A stretch of 64,000 nt of DNA from Chryseobacterium defluvii. GTDB lineage: Bacteria > Bacteroidota > Bacteroidia > Flavobacteriales > Weeksellaceae. The DNA is taken from NCBI RefSeq assembly GCF_003634775.1, contig NZ_RBXB01000002.1:930001-994000 (forward strand). The letters run 5' to 3'. This document shows, one piece after another, positions 8,869 through 17,977 of this stretch; the first letter of the stretch is position 1, and every line of letters starts with the position of its first letter. The position numbers and the translations under genes are program-made. A model generated the notes under the pieces. The model saw only the letters and a list, made by a program, of their open reading frames with translations, was not told the origin of the DNA and did no database searches.

Positions 8869-9019
8869 ATTATAAAATAGGAGTCAAATATACTGATAAT
8901 TAATTACATTCAAAATTTTAACATATATTTATAGTATAGTTGTAGTATAGTCTATATATAATTAAAATATAATGTTTATTTTTGTCAAAATAAATTACTT
9001 TATTAAACATCAGATCAAT

Positions 9020-9592
9020 ATGAAAGGCTGTTTCTTCCAAAAAGCTATAGGAATACGACAATTATCCGTTGTCCTGATTACTTCATCTATCATCATTTCA
9101 TGTGGAAGCTCCAAAAGTGTTTCTGCTAAGAAAAGCACGGGAAATAAAACAGTGGCCAAATCTGAGAATCTAAGAAAACTGGATTCCAACTTTGACGGCA
9201 AGATTCCGGGCTCTATTAAAGATATTCTTAGAGATGCGGAAAAATATATCGGAACTCCATATAAATTCGGAGGTAACACTTCTTCAGGATTTGATTGTTC
9301 CGGTTTTACCCTAAAGGTTTTTGAAGAAAACGATTTAAAGCTGCCCCGCAGATCATCCGATCAGGCAGAAGCAGGTAAAAAGATCGATATCCGTGATGTA
9401 AAGCCGGGAGATCTTTTATTTTTTGCTACAGGGGGCGGAAGCCGGGTATCTCATGTGGGAATTGTTCATGATATCGGAAATGATGGAGAGGTGAAATTTA
9501 TTCATGCCTCTACTTCAAAAGGAGTCATTATTTCTTCCTTAAACGAAAAGTACTGGAATAAAGCCTATCTTCATGCACAGAGAGTGCTGTAA
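9020..9592 (+). CDS. NlpC/P60 family cell-wall hydrolase lipoprotein
   Basis: A 190-residue peptidoglycan endopeptidase. I start at the ATG at 9020 because it gives a short leader ending in lipobox IISC; the upstream ATG at 8972 would add 16 residues before the signal peptide. The catalytic domain covers about residues 70-190, with the nucleophile Cys93 in FDCSGFT, His145 in SHVGIVH and His162 as third residue. By family it cleaves stem peptides such as gamma-D-Glu/diamino-acid bonds. The lipid anchor places it in the periplasm, facing the wall. Confidence 0.9.
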   Translation: MKGCFFQKAIGIRQLSVVLITSSIIISCGSSKSVSAKKSTGNKTVAKSENLRKLDSNFDGKIPGSIKDILRDAEKYIGTPYKFGGNTSSGFDCSGFTLKVFEENDLKLPRRSSDQAEAGKKIDIRDVKPGDLLFFATGGGSRVSHVGIVHDIGNDGEVKFIHASTSKGVIISSLNEKYWNKAYLHAQRVL

Positions 9593-9703
9593 TTTTTACT
9601 TTACCATTTTCTTGAATCTTAATAATACTTGGTAAAGACTTATTCGATTGCAATTAATATTCTGTGGACATCAAGTTTAAAAAGGTTTTGCTGAAGTTTT
9701 TTG

Positions 9704-9711
9704 TATCTTTG
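9704..9711 (+). promoter_or_regulatory. -7 promoter element of dapD
   Basis: TATCTTTG matches the TAnnTTTG consensus 25 bases before the dapD ATG. I see no convincing -33 partner. Confidence 0.5.
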
Positions 9712-9736
9712 GCGCGTATAATTTTAAACTAGAAAC

Positions 9737-10549
9737 ATGTCGTTACAGCAAACTATTGAAAACATTTGGGATAACAGGGATTTATTACAAAATGAAGACA
9801 GCCAGAAAGCCATCAGGGAAGTAATTTCTTTACTGGACTCAGGTGAACTTCGTGTAGCTGAGCCTACCGAAAACGGATGGCAGGTGAATGAGTGGGTGAA
9901 AAAGGCTGTGGTAATGTATTTCCCTATTCAAAAGATGGAAACTATTGAAGTGGGCCCGTTTGAATTTCATGATAAAATTCCTTTGAAAAGAAATTATGCA
10001 GAAAAAGGAGTAAGAGTTGTACCCCATGCGATTGCCAGAGAAGGATCTTTTGTTGCTTCTGGAGTGATCATGATGCCATCATATGTAAATATCGGTGCTT
10101 ATGTAGATTCAGGAACCATGGTAGATACCTGGGCAACTGTAGGAAGCTGTGCACAGATCGGTAAAAACGTTCACTTAAGTGGCGGTGTTGGAATCGGTGG
10201 TGTTTTAGAGCCGTTACAGGCAGCTCCGGTAATTATTGAAGACGATTGTTTTATCGGTTCAAGATGTATCGTTGTGGAAGGGGTACATGTGGAAAAAGAA
10301 GCTGTTTTGGGAGCGAATGTGGTATTGACAGCCTCTACAAAAATTATTGATGTTACAGGAAACGAGCCTATTGAGATCAAAGGAAGAGTACCTGCCCGTT
10401 CCGTAGTAATCCCCGGAAGTTATACGAAGCAATATCCTGCAGGGGAATATCAGGTTCCATGTGCTTTAATCATTGGTAAAAGAAAGGAATCTACAGACAA
10501 GAAAACATCTCTTAACGACGCTTTGAGAGAAAATAATGTAGCTGTTTAA
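9737..10549 (+). CDS. dapD: 2,3,4,5-tetrahydropyridine-2,6-dicarboxylate N-succinyltransferase
   Basis: A 270-residue enzyme of the succinylase branch of lysine/diaminopimelate synthesis: succinyl-CoA plus tetrahydrodipicolinate gives N-succinyl-2-amino-6-oxopimelate. Length matches DapD. An N-terminal helical domain (1-95) is followed by the left-handed beta-helix of hexapeptide repeats (about 105-215; VGSCAQIGKNVHLSGGVGIGG, in two halves VGSCAQIGKN and VHLSGGVGIGG). The C-terminal part includes PARSVVIPGSYTK. It is cytoplasmic and trimeric by family. The start is 25 bases after a -7 box. The next gene begins only 29 bases downstream, so read-through into the glycan cassette is possible. Confidence 0.97.
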   Translation: MSLQQTIENIWDNRDLLQNEDSQKAIREVISLLDSGELRVAEPTENGWQVNEWVKKAVVMYFPIQKMETIEVGPFEFHDKIPLKRNYAEKGVRVVPHAIAREGSFVASGVIMMPSYVNIGAYVDSGTMVDTWATVGSCAQIGKNVHLSGGVGIGGVLEPLQAAPVIIEDDCFIGSRCIVVEGVHVEKEAVLGANVVLTASTKIIDVTGNEPIEIKGRVPARSVVIPGSYTKQYPAGEYQVPCALIIGKRKESTDKKTSLNDALRENNVAV

Positions 10550-10578
10550 GCTGATATCAAACTAATACCCGTACAGTC

Positions 10579-11748
10579 TTGAAAGAAAAATTTTTAAAAC
10601 TGATAGTAAACCCTAAATACATATTTGGGGTTTATCTTATTATATCCGTTGTGACGGCAATATCCAAGTATTTCAGAGGAGATTATGCCATTAATAATTA
10701 TCTGATCTTTAAAAATGTATTCTTCAATACGATCCATCAGAAGAATTTATTCATCCATTATCCGGATTTATATTTTGACCTGAACCACTACGGGATATTT
10801 TTCAGTTCACTGATTGCTTTTTTTGCTCTAATGCCGGATTGGTTAGGTATTTCTCTATGGAATTTATCCAATACTTTTCTTTTCGTATATGCCATTTATA
10901 AATTACCCTTTTCCGATAGCAAGAAAGCCCTTTTTGCCTTGTTTTGCCTTCAGGAGTACATTACAGCTGCTTTAAGTTTGCAGTTCAATGTGGCTTTAAC
11001 CGGGCTTTTACTGTTGTCTGCAGTATACATTTATGAAAGGAAAGAGGTAAAATCAGTTACGGCGATATTGGTGGGGATTTTTGTGAAGATCTATGGAATT
11101 GTAGGGCTCTCACAGTTTTTTTTCATTCAGAATAAAAAGAAATTTATTCTTTCAGGAATAGCTATTGCGGTATTATTTTTCATTCTCCCTATGGCATATT
11201 CCAGTCCGCAATTTGTTGTACAGAGCTATACAGACTGGTATCATTCGATTATTGAAAAGAATAATGAAAATCAGGTATTGGGAAATATGCAGGATATTTC
11301 ATTAATGGGCTTTTTCAGAAGGATTTTAGGGGATGCAACCATTTCCAACCTGGTATTTTTAGCGGTGGGATTACCTTTATTCGCATTGCCGTATATCAGG
11401 ATTAAGCAGTATAAGAATTATGCGTTCCAATTGATGATTCTTGCTTCCACCTTATTGTTTTTAGTATTATTCAGCTCAAGTTCAGAATCTCCAACGTATA
11501 TTATTGCAGTAGTGGGAGTTATGCTTTGGTTTTTCTTACAGAAAAAAAGAACGCGGTTGAATATCGGATTGTTGGTTTTGGTTATTATTTTCACATGTTT
11601 TTCCACCTCGGATCTATTTCCGAAATCAGTAAAACATGATTATATCATTAAATATTCTTTAAAAGCTGTACCTTGCATTATTGTCTGGCTAAGAGTGGTG
11701 TATGAACTTTTAACCAAAAATTTTGAAACAGATTACAGTCTGAAATAA
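10579..11748 (+). CDS. GT87/DUF2029-like integral membrane glycosyltransferase
   Basis: A 389-residue multi-pass membrane protein with about ten hydrophobic segments. The first loop contains GDYAINNYLIFK and the segment after it NLFIHYPDLYFDLNHYGIFF. This matches the GT-C-type GT87 (DUF2029) family, which transfers sugars from polyprenyl-phosphate donors outside the membrane. The start is TTG, 29 bases after dapD; no ATG lies close to the N-terminal helix. It is the first gene of a cassette with a polyprenyl-phosphate glycosyltransferase, a deacetylase and a GT4, which supports a role in lipid-linked or surface glycan assembly. Substrate is unknown. Confidence 0.75.
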   Translation: MKEKFLKLIVNPKYIFGVYLIISVVTAISKYFRGDYAINNYLIFKNVFFNTIHQKNLFIHYPDLYFDLNHYGIFFSSLIAFFALMPDWLGISLWNLSNTFLFVYAIYKLPFSDSKKALFALFCLQEYITAALSLQFNVALTGLLLLSAVYIYERKEVKSVTAILVGIFVKIYGIVGLSQFFFIQNKKKFILSGIAIAVLFFILPMAYSSPQFVVQSYTDWYHSIIEKNNENQVLGNMQDISLMGFFRRILGDATISNLVFLAVGLPLFALPYIRIKQYKNYAFQLMILASTLLFLVLFSSSSESPTYIIAVVGVMLWFFLQKKRTRLNIGLLVLVIIFTCFSTSDLFPKSVKHDYIIKYSLKAVPCIIVWLRVVYELLTKNFETDYSLK

Positions 11749-11751
11749 TAT

Positions 11752-12681
11752 ATGAAGAAAATTTCCATCGTCATTCCTGCCCATAACGAAGAAGGAAACG
11801 TTGCTTTGGTACATGAAAAAATAAAAGAAGTTTTTTCACGGTTAAACAATTATGATTTTGAAATCATCTTCGTGAACGACGGAAGCAGGGATAATACCCA
11901 ACAAAAACTGGAAGAACTGTCCCAACAGTTTGATAAAATAAAATATATTGAATTCTCACGGAATTTTGGGCATCAACCTGCAGTAAAAGCAGGGATGGAT
12001 CATGCTCATGGAAATGCAGTAATCTCTATGGACGGGGACCTGCAGCACCCACCGGAACTCATTCCGGAAATGATACAGAAATGGGAAGAAGGGTACGATG
12101 TAGTATATACCATAAGAACTTATCCTAAAGAAATTTCCTATTTCAAAAGAAAAACTTCAGACTTCTTTTATCAATTATTATCAAGTCTTTCCGACGTCAA
12201 TCTTACGAAAGGGGGCGGTTCCGATTTCAGACTTTTAGATGCCAATGCGGTAGAGGTTATGAGAACCTTTAATGAGGATGATCTTTTTCTGAGAGGATTA
12301 ACCAGCTGGATGGGTTTCAAGCAAACCGGCATAGAATTTACGGCAGCTGAAAGAATAGCAGGGGAAAGCAGCTATAACCTGAAAAAAATGATCAAATTTG
12401 CCTTTACGGGGATAACGGCTTTCAGTGTAAAACCATTGTATATTGCCGCTTATTTAGGGTTTCTATTTTCAGGAATTTCAGTAGTCGGATATGCATTATA
12501 TGTCATTTATGCCTTTGTTGCCAAAACAGAAATTTCAGGTTGGGCCTCATTAATTATGACCATTGTATTCTTTGGTGGACTGCAGCTGATTATTCTTGGA
12601 ATTATCGGGATGTATCTGGGTAAAATTTTTAAACAGGTAAAAGAAAGGCCGAATTATATTATTAAAAATAAAAACTTTTAA
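11752..12681 (+). CDS. GT2 glycosyltransferase, polyprenyl-phosphate sugar synthase type
   Basis: A 309-residue enzyme of the DPM1/GtrB class. The GT-A catalytic domain (about 1-225) starts ISIVIPAHNEEGNV and carries the metal-binding SMDGDLQHPPEL (DxD-type) near residue 95. Two C-terminal membrane helices (about 230-255 and 265-290) are the usual anchor of prokaryotic dolichyl/undecaprenyl-phosphate sugar synthases. It probably charges undecaprenyl phosphate with a hexose from a nucleotide sugar. The GT87-like protein encoded 3 bases upstream could then use that product. The sugar is unknown. Confidence 0.9.
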   Translation: MKKISIVIPAHNEEGNVALVHEKIKEVFSRLNNYDFEIIFVNDGSRDNTQQKLEELSQQFDKIKYIEFSRNFGHQPAVKAGMDHAHGNAVISMDGDLQHPPELIPEMIQKWEEGYDVVYTIRTYPKEISYFKRKTSDFFYQLLSSLSDVNLTKGGGSDFRLLDANAVEVMRTFNEDDLFLRGLTSWMGFKQTGIEFTAAERIAGESSYNLKKMIKFAFTGITAFSVKPLYIAAYLGFLFSGISVVGYALYVIYAFVAKTEISGWASLIMTIVFFGGLQLIILGIIGMYLGKIFKQVKERPNYIIKNKNF

Positions 12682-12682
12682 A

Positions 12683-13459
12683 ATGGTATTACTGAGTTTT
12701 GATATTGAAGAATTTGATATGCCATTGGAATATAAAGGAGAAATACCTTTTGATCAACAGATTTCCATTTCACAGCACGGACTGGAAAATATTTTAGATA
12801 TCTTAAAAAAATACCAGGTAAAAGCTACTTTTTTTTCGACCGTGGTCTTTGCAGAAAATAGTAAATCTTTAATCGAAAGATTACTCAATGAAGGCCATGA
12901 ATTGGCTTCGCACACCTGGTTTCACTCCGAATTTGAAGTAGGACATTTAAAAGAATCCAGGGAAAAGCTGGAAGAGCTTTTTTCTGCCAAGGTAACGGGA
13001 TTACGAATGCCTAGAATGATGCCTGTCAACGAAAAAGAAGTCGAAAAAGCGGGATATTCTTATAATTCATCTATCAATCCGACCTTTCTTCCGGGAAGGT
13101 ATAATAATTTAAAAATTTCAAGAACATATTATAAAGAAGGAAATGTAATGCAGGTTCCGGCTTCGGTATCCCCTAATTTCAGGGTGCCACTGTTTTGGTT
13201 AAGCTTTCATAATTTTCCTCTATCTCTATACAAAAAACTGGCTTCTGACGTTTTAAAAAAGGATAATTATCTTAATATATATTTTCATCCGTGGGAGTTT
13301 TCCGATATTAAGAATGAAGCATTCAAACTTCCGGGCTTTACAACAAAGAATACAGGCAAAGAAATGGTGGAAAGATTTGATGAGTTTGTCGGCTGGCTTA
13401 AAAGTAAAAATCATACCTTCGGAACATTCCAGGAATTTCAAAAACAAATTGAATCATGA
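12683..13459 (+). CDS. Polysaccharide deacetylase (NodB homology) family protein
   Basis: A 258-residue carbohydrate esterase-4-like protein without a signal peptide, so probably cytoplasmic. It opens with a motif-1 equivalent, LSFDIEEFDMP, and has the motif-2 metal ligands in LASHTWFHSEF (H-x3-H). LRMPRMM stands in for the motif-3 Arg, and FHPWEF supplies a late His. The WbmS/PgdA-like plan suggests removal of N-acetyl groups from a sugar intermediate. It begins one base after the GT2 stop and overlaps the GT4 by 4 bases, so it belongs to the same glycan operon. Confidence 0.85.
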   Translation: MVLLSFDIEEFDMPLEYKGEIPFDQQISISQHGLENILDILKKYQVKATFFSTVVFAENSKSLIERLLNEGHELASHTWFHSEFEVGHLKESREKLEELFSAKVTGLRMPRMMPVNEKEVEKAGYSYNSSINPTFLPGRYNNLKISRTYYKEGNVMQVPASVSPNFRVPLFWLSFHNFPLSLYKKLASDVLKKDNYLNIYFHPWEFSDIKNEAFKLPGFTTKNTGKEMVERFDEFVGWLKSKNHTFGTFQEFQKQIES

Positions 13460-14553
13460 AGATTGCTTTTGACGCAAAACGCTTTTTTCACAATGCATCG
13501 GGATTAGGCAATTATTCACGGGACCTGGTGAGAATGTTGGCCCGTTATTTTCCGGAAAACGAATACCTGCTTCTGAACAAAAACAAATCTGAAAAAGGGA
13601 ATGACATACTGGAAAATTCTAATGTTCATTTTATTGAAACTTCAAAAGGAAGGATGTCCCGCCAGTTTAAAATGGGAATAGATGCACAAAAAGAAAAGGC
13701 AGATATTTTTCATGGCTTATCTGGGGAATTACCCTTAAAATGGGATACAACGCCCATTAAAAAAGTAGTTACCATTCATGATCTGATTTTTGTAAGGTAC
13801 CCGCAATATTATTCTTTTTTTGACAGGAAAATACATCTATGGAAGTTTAAAAGAGCCGCCCGGATTGCTGATAATATCATTGCTATCTCAGAGCAGACCA
13901 AAGAAGATATCATTCATTTTCTAAACGTTCCTGAAAGCAAGATTGAAGTAATTTACCAGGGATGCCATCATGCTTTTAAAGAACAGCAATCCGAAGAATT
14001 GATGCAACAGGTAAAGCAAAAATTCAGTCTTCCGGAAAGATTTATATTAAATGTGGGAACTATAGAAGACCGCAAAAATCTTCTGAATATCGTAAAAGCC
14101 GTTAAAGGCACAGATATTCCGTTGGTTGTCATCGGGAAGAAAACCAAATATTATCATAAAGTGGCTGCATTCATCAGTAAAAACAACTTGAAAAAACAGG
14201 TTTATTTTCTTGAAGGAGTATCCATGGATGAGCTTGCCGCTATTTATAAATTGGCAGATATTTTTGTTTATCCAAGCTTTTTTGAAGGCTTTGGAATTCC
14301 CGTGATTGAAGCTCTATTCTCGAAAACAGTAGTCATTACAAGCAATAGAAGCTGCCTACCTGAAGCGGGAGGAAAAGATTCAGTCTATATCAATCCTGAG
14401 AACGATCTTGATATTCAGTCTAAAATCCAATTTCTCTGGGACAATGAGGCGGAAAGGAAACGCCGTTCAGATAAGGGTTTCGAGTTTGCTCAAAAGTTCA
14501 GTGACCAGGCTATTGCAACAGATCTTATGAATTTTTATCAAAAAATTCTTTAG
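13456..14553 (+). CDS. Glycosyltransferase family 4 (GT-B fold)
   Basis: A 365-residue retaining glycosyltransferase. The N-terminal Rossmann domain contains GLGNYSRDLVRML, a donor/acceptor loop typical of mannosyl- or glucosyltransferases. The C-terminal domain has NVGTIEDRKNLLNIVKA and the EX7E signature in SFFEGFGIPVIEALF, which contacts the nucleotide-sugar. No membrane helix is seen, so it is a cytosolic or peripheral enzyme. The ATGA overlap with the deacetylase gene shows translational coupling. It closes the four-gene glycan cassette; no clear terminator follows before the his promoter. Confidence 0.92.
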   Translation: MKIAFDAKRFFHNASGLGNYSRDLVRMLARYFPENEYLLLNKNKSEKGNDILENSNVHFIETSKGRMSRQFKMGIDAQKEKADIFHGLSGELPLKWDTTPIKKVVTIHDLIFVRYPQYYSFFDRKIHLWKFKRAARIADNIIAISEQTKEDIIHFLNVPESKIEVIYQGCHHAFKEQQSEELMQQVKQKFSLPERFILNVGTIEDRKNLLNIVKAVKGTDIPLVVIGKKTKYYHKVAAFISKNNLKKQVYFLEGVSMDELAAIYKLADIFVYPSFFEGFGIPVIEALFSKTVVITSNRSCLPEAGGKDSVYINPENDLDIQSKIQFLWDNEAERKRRSDKGFEFAQKFSDQAIATDLMNFYQKIL

Positions 14554-14561
14554 AAAATATA

Positions 14562-14589
14562 TTGTTTTTAAAAATAAATCCTACATTTG
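14562..14589 (+). promoter_or_regulatory. Promoter of the histidine operon
   Basis: TTG at 14562-14564 and TACATTTG at 14582-14589 are 17 bases apart, a good Bacteroidota -33/-7 pair. Transcription would start near 14595, just before the leader peptide. Confidence 0.65.
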
Positions 14590-14606
14590 TACCACAAATT
14601 TCAACA

Positions 14607-14657
14607 ATGAAACCGAATTTTTTAACCATGCATCATTACTATCATCATCTCTGCTAA
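14607..14657 (+). CDS. hisL: His operon leader peptide (16 codons)
   Basis: A short frame encoding MKPNFLTMHHYYHHLC followed by TAA. Four of seven consecutive codons (positions 9-15) are CAT histidine codons. It sits between a good promoter and a terminator hairpin, directly ahead of hisG. This is the expected design of a ribosome-mediated attenuator: scarcity of charged tRNA-His stalls the ribosome on the CAT run and favours the antiterminator. Too short to be detected by usual gene callers. The regulatory role is inferred from layout. Confidence 0.85.
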   Translation: MKPNFLTMHHYYHHLC

Positions 14658-14733
14658 GACGGAATTGATTGATATGTGTATATGTTAAAAATCAAAATAA
14701 TTAAAAACCGTCTGAGTAAACAGGCGGTTTTTT
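14657..14733 (+). promoter_or_regulatory. His attenuator: antiterminator and terminator
   Basis: Terminator: arms 14705-14714 and 14721-14730 pair over 10 positions (one G-U), loop AGTAAA, then a run of T. A competing element, AGACGG at 14657-14662, overlapping the leader stop codon, is exactly complementary to CCGTCT at 14708-14713 in the left terminator arm. A ribosome reaching the stop would cover AGACGG and allow termination. A ribosome stalled on the CAT codons would leave it free to pair. Confidence 0.8.
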
Positions 14734-14804
14734 GTTTCTAAATTTTCCCCGGAATTTATTTTCAATAATCAGTTTTTATTTACTCAGGCCCAAAACAAAC
14801 CAAA

Positions 14805-15662
14805 ATGAGTAAATTAAAAATTGCGATCCAGAAAAGCGGCCGGCTTTACGAAGATTCATTACAGCTTCTCAAAGACTGCGGCATTTTCATCAATAACGGG
14901 AAAGACCAGCTAAAAGTTTCAGTCGACAATTTCCCGATGGAAATTATGTATTTAAGAAACTCCGATATTCCGCAATACCTTGAAGACGGAGTCGTAGATG
15001 TAGCGATTGTTGGCAAAAATCTTTTAGTGGAAAAACAGAAAGATATTGATATTATCCAGAAGCTTGGCTTTTCAAAATGCAGAGTTTCCCTTGCCGTTTC
15101 CAAAGAAGTGGAAACAGATGACATTAATTATTTTCAAGGCAGAAAAATTGCAACTTCTTATCCGAATACCCTTAAAAAATTTCTTAGCGATCATCATATA
15201 TCAGCTGAAATCCATATAATTTCAGGATCAGTGGAAATTGCACCGAATATCGGATTAGCAGATGGGATTTGCGATATTGTGAGTTCAGGAAGCACCTTAT
15301 TCAAAAATGGTTTAAGAGAAACCGTAACATTACTGAAATCCGAAGCCGTCCTTGCTAAAACTTCCAATCTGGATCAGGAAAAAGAAAAAATCCTTGACCG
15401 GTTCTTATTCCGCATCAAAGCAGTTTTGAAAGCTAAAAATTCCAAATACATCCTGATGAATGTTCCGGACGAAAAAATATCAGATGTTTCCCGTGTGCTT
15501 CCCGTGTTGAAAAGCCCGACCGTACTTCCCCTGGCCCAAAAGGGATGGAGTAGCATTCACTCTGTGATTGATGAAGAGCGATTCTGGGAAGTCATTGATG
15601 AGCTTAAAGAAAATGGAGCCCAGGATATTTTAATAATTCCAATCGATAAAATGGTGATTTAA
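14805..15662 (+). CDS. hisG: ATP phosphoribosyltransferase
   Basis: A 285-residue enzyme for the first step of histidine synthesis, joining ATP and PRPP to give phosphoribosyl-ATP. The length and C-terminal extension indicate the long HisG form, with catalytic domains (1-215) plus the ACT-like regulatory domain (215-285). That domain normally binds histidine for feedback control, so no HisZ partner is needed. Recognisable parts are IAIQKSGRLYEDSLQLL at the start and the PRPP loop ISSGSTLFKNGLRE-like stretch (seen as VSSGSTLFKNGLRE). First gene of the eight-gene his operon, downstream of an attenuator. Confidence 0.97.
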   Translation: MSKLKIAIQKSGRLYEDSLQLLKDCGIFINNGKDQLKVSVDNFPMEIMYLRNSDIPQYLEDGVVDVAIVGKNLLVEKQKDIDIIQKLGFSKCRVSLAVSKEVETDDINYFQGRKIATSYPNTLKKFLSDHHISAEIHIISGSVEIAPNIGLADGICDIVSSGSTLFKNGLRETVTLLKSEAVLAKTSNLDQEKEKILDRFLFRIKAVLKAKNSKYILMNVPDEKISDVSRVLPVLKSPTVLPLAQKGWSSIHSVIDEERFWEVIDELKENGAQDILIIPIDKMVI

Positions 15663-15663
15663 T

Positions 15664-16959
15664 ATGAAGATTTATCAATACCCCGCCAAAGAAAAATGGA
15701 CCGGTTTGATCAAGCGTCCGGTTCTGCAAAAAGACGAAATTTCAGAAACGATAGAGAATATTTTTTCTCTTGTTGAAAAAAACGGTGATAAAGCCCTTGC
15801 AGAGTTGAGCAAAAAATTTGATTCTGCAGAAGTAAGTAACCTTTCCATTTCCAATGAAGAAATTGAAGCGGTCTGCAAAACGGTTAGTCCCGACCTGAAG
15901 AAAGCCATTCAGCTGGCTAAAGACAATATTTCCAGATTTCATGCTTCACAGAGAGAGGAAATTCAAAAAATTGAAACAACAAAAGAAGTCATCTGCTGGA
16001 GAGAAAGTAGAGCCGTTGAAAAAGTGGGCATTTATATTCCGGGAGGAACCGCTCCGTTATTTTCTACGGTTCTCATGCTTGCTGTTCCCGCCCAACTGGC
16101 AGGCTGCAAAGAAATCGTCCTTTGTACCCCTCCTGATAAAGATGGAAATATAAATCCGGCCATTGCATATGCTGCCCAACTTTGTGGAGTGACTCAACTT
16201 TTTAAAGTAGGCGGGGCACAGGCTATTGCAGCGATGACTTTGGGAACGGAAAGCATCCCTGGAGTCTATAAAATTTTCGGTCCGGGAAACCAATACGTGG
16301 TGGCTGCCAAGGAATACGCCCAACAATACGGAGTTTCTATAGATATGCCCGCAGGTCCCAGTGAAGTATTAGTGATTGCCGATGAAAAGGCTGTTCCTGC
16401 GTTCTGTGCGGCAGACCTGCTTTCACAGGCGGAGCACGGAAGTGACAGCCAGGTGATCTTTATTTCTACCGATCTTAGTATCCTCAAGCAGACCGTGAAG
16501 GAAATTGATGAACAAATTAAGCTTCTTCCAAGAAATGAATTGGCTCAGCAATCGTTGGACAATAGTCATTTTATATTATTGAATACGGTAGAAGAAGCTA
16601 TTGAATTCAGTAATCTGTATGCACCGGAACACCTCATTTTGGCAGTAGAAAATTTTGAAAAACATATTCCTCAGATTCAAAATGCAGGCTCCGTTTTTCT
16701 CGGGAATTATTCCTGCGAAAGTGCCGGAGACTATGCAAGCGGAACCAATCATACCTTGCCTACCAATGGATTTGCCAAAAATTACAGTGGTGTTTCCCTG
16801 GATAGCTTTGTGAAGAAAATTACATTCCAGCATATCTCAGAAAAAGGATTAAGGAATCTAGGAAAAACAATAGAAATCATGGCGCAATCGGAGGGATTGG
16901 CTGCCCATAAAAATGCCGTTACCATAAGACTTAAAAGAAGAAATAATGAAACAATTTAA
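15664..16959 (+). CDS. hisD: Histidinol dehydrogenase
   Basis: A 431-residue zinc- and NAD-dependent enzyme that oxidises L-histidinol to L-histidine in two steps, the last reaction of the pathway. The family signature is visible: VGIYIPGGTAPLFSTVLM, then GGAQAIAAMTLGT, IDMPAGPSEVLVIAD and the zinc/catalytic region LLSQAEHGSDSQ, followed by ASGTNHTLPT near the C-terminus. Length is typical. It begins one base after hisG and overlaps hisC by 14 bases. Its early place in the operon although it acts last is usual for his operons. Confidence 0.98.
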   Translation: MKIYQYPAKEKWTGLIKRPVLQKDEISETIENIFSLVEKNGDKALAELSKKFDSAEVSNLSISNEEIEAVCKTVSPDLKKAIQLAKDNISRFHASQREEIQKIETTKEVICWRESRAVEKVGIYIPGGTAPLFSTVLMLAVPAQLAGCKEIVLCTPPDKDGNINPAIAYAAQLCGVTQLFKVGGAQAIAAMTLGTESIPGVYKIFGPGNQYVVAAKEYAQQYGVSIDMPAGPSEVLVIADEKAVPAFCAADLLSQAEHGSDSQVIFISTDLSILKQTVKEIDEQIKLLPRNELAQQSLDNSHFILLNTVEEAIEFSNLYAPEHLILAVENFEKHIPQIQNAGSVFLGNYSCESAGDYASGTNHTLPTNGFAKNYSGVSLDSFVKKITFQHISEKGLRNLGKTIEIMAQSEGLAAHKNAVTIRLKRRNNETI

Positions 16960-17977
16960 TATCAATACGTTCGTACGGAACAACATTTTAGAATTACAAC
17001 CTTATATCAGCTTCAGGGACCACAATGAATTTACAGCACCGGTTTTACTGGACACCAATGAAAATCCGTTCGGAGCGTTTAACCGGTATCCGGATTCCAC
17101 CCAAAAGAAGCTCAAAAATAAACTTGCGGCCCTTAAAGAGATCGCTCCGGATCAAATAGCTATAGGAAACGGCAGCGATGAATTGATTGATCTGATCATT
17201 AAAATTTTCTGCGAACCCAAAAAAGATTCCATTTTAATGATGAACCCTTCTTTTGCAATGTATGGATTTTATGCAGCCATAAATGAAAACAGTGTTGTTA
17301 GGCTGGATCTGGATGAGAATTTTGAAATCGTAAAGGATGATTTTATAAAAATCACAGACGAGCTTCAGTTAAAGGTATTCTTCCTTTGTTCACCCAACAA
17401 TCCTACGGGAAACAGTGTTGAAGATATTGAGTTTTATATCCGGAATTTTAAAGGAATAGTAGTGGTGGATGAAGCTTATATAGAATTTTCAGACCAAAAA
17501 TCCTGTATAGGGCTCCTTGAAAAATATCCCAACCTCATTGTGTTGCAAACATTCTCCAAGGCATGGGGCATGGCGGGAGCAAGGGTAGGAACAGCCTATG
17601 CGTCAAAAGAAATCATTACCCTTATCAATACGGTTAAAGCACCTTATAATATCAATTCTTTAAGCCAGGAGCTTATCATAAAAGCTCTTGATGAACAAGG
17701 TGAATTCGATAAAAATGTAAAAGAAATCCTTAATGAAAGAAACAGATTAAAGGAAGAGTTTGAGAAAATTGAATGCATTGTAAAAGTATATTCCACAGAT
17801 GCGAATTTCTTTTTAGTTGAATTTAATGATGTTGAAAAAGTATATGACAGCCTTTTAAAACAAGAGATTCTAACAAGTAAAAGAGCACCTTCAATTCTCA
17901 ATTGCATAAGAATCAATATCGGAAATAAGGAAGAAAACAATACACTTATTGCCACATTAAAAAGCATCACCTCATGA
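16946..17977 (+). CDS. hisC: Histidinol-phosphate aminotransferase
   Basis: A 343-residue PLP-dependent fold-type I aminotransferase that converts imidazole-acetol phosphate and glutamate to histidinol phosphate. The cofactor lysine is in [14 protein letters not shown]. Other class II aminotransferase marks are LDTNENPFG at the N-terminus, the SPNNPTGNS loop and DEAYIEF. Length fits HisC. The start ATG lies inside the end of hisD, and the stop overlaps hisB by 4 bases. Confidence 0.97.
   Translation: MKQFNINTFVRNNILELQPYISFRDHNEFTAPVLLDTNENPFGAFNRYPDSTQKKLKNKLAALKEIAPDQIAIGNGSDELIDLIIKIFCEPKKDSILMMNPSFAMYGFYAAINENSVVRLDLDENFEIVKDDFIKITDELQLKVFFLCSPNNPTGNSVEDIEFYIRNFKGIVVVDEAYIEFSDQKSCIGLLEKYPNLIVLQTFSKAWGMAGARVGTAYASKEIITLINTVKAPYNINSLSQELIIKALDEQGEFDKNVKEILNERNRLKEEFEKIECIVKVYSTDANFFLVEFNDVEKVYDSLLKQEILTSKRAPSILNCIRINIGNKEENNTLIATLKSITS

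Noticed and set aside
8972..9019. Upstream ATG for the NlpC/P60 gene
   Set aside because: It would place 16 residues before an otherwise well-formed lipoprotein signal peptide; the ATG at 9020 is preferred.
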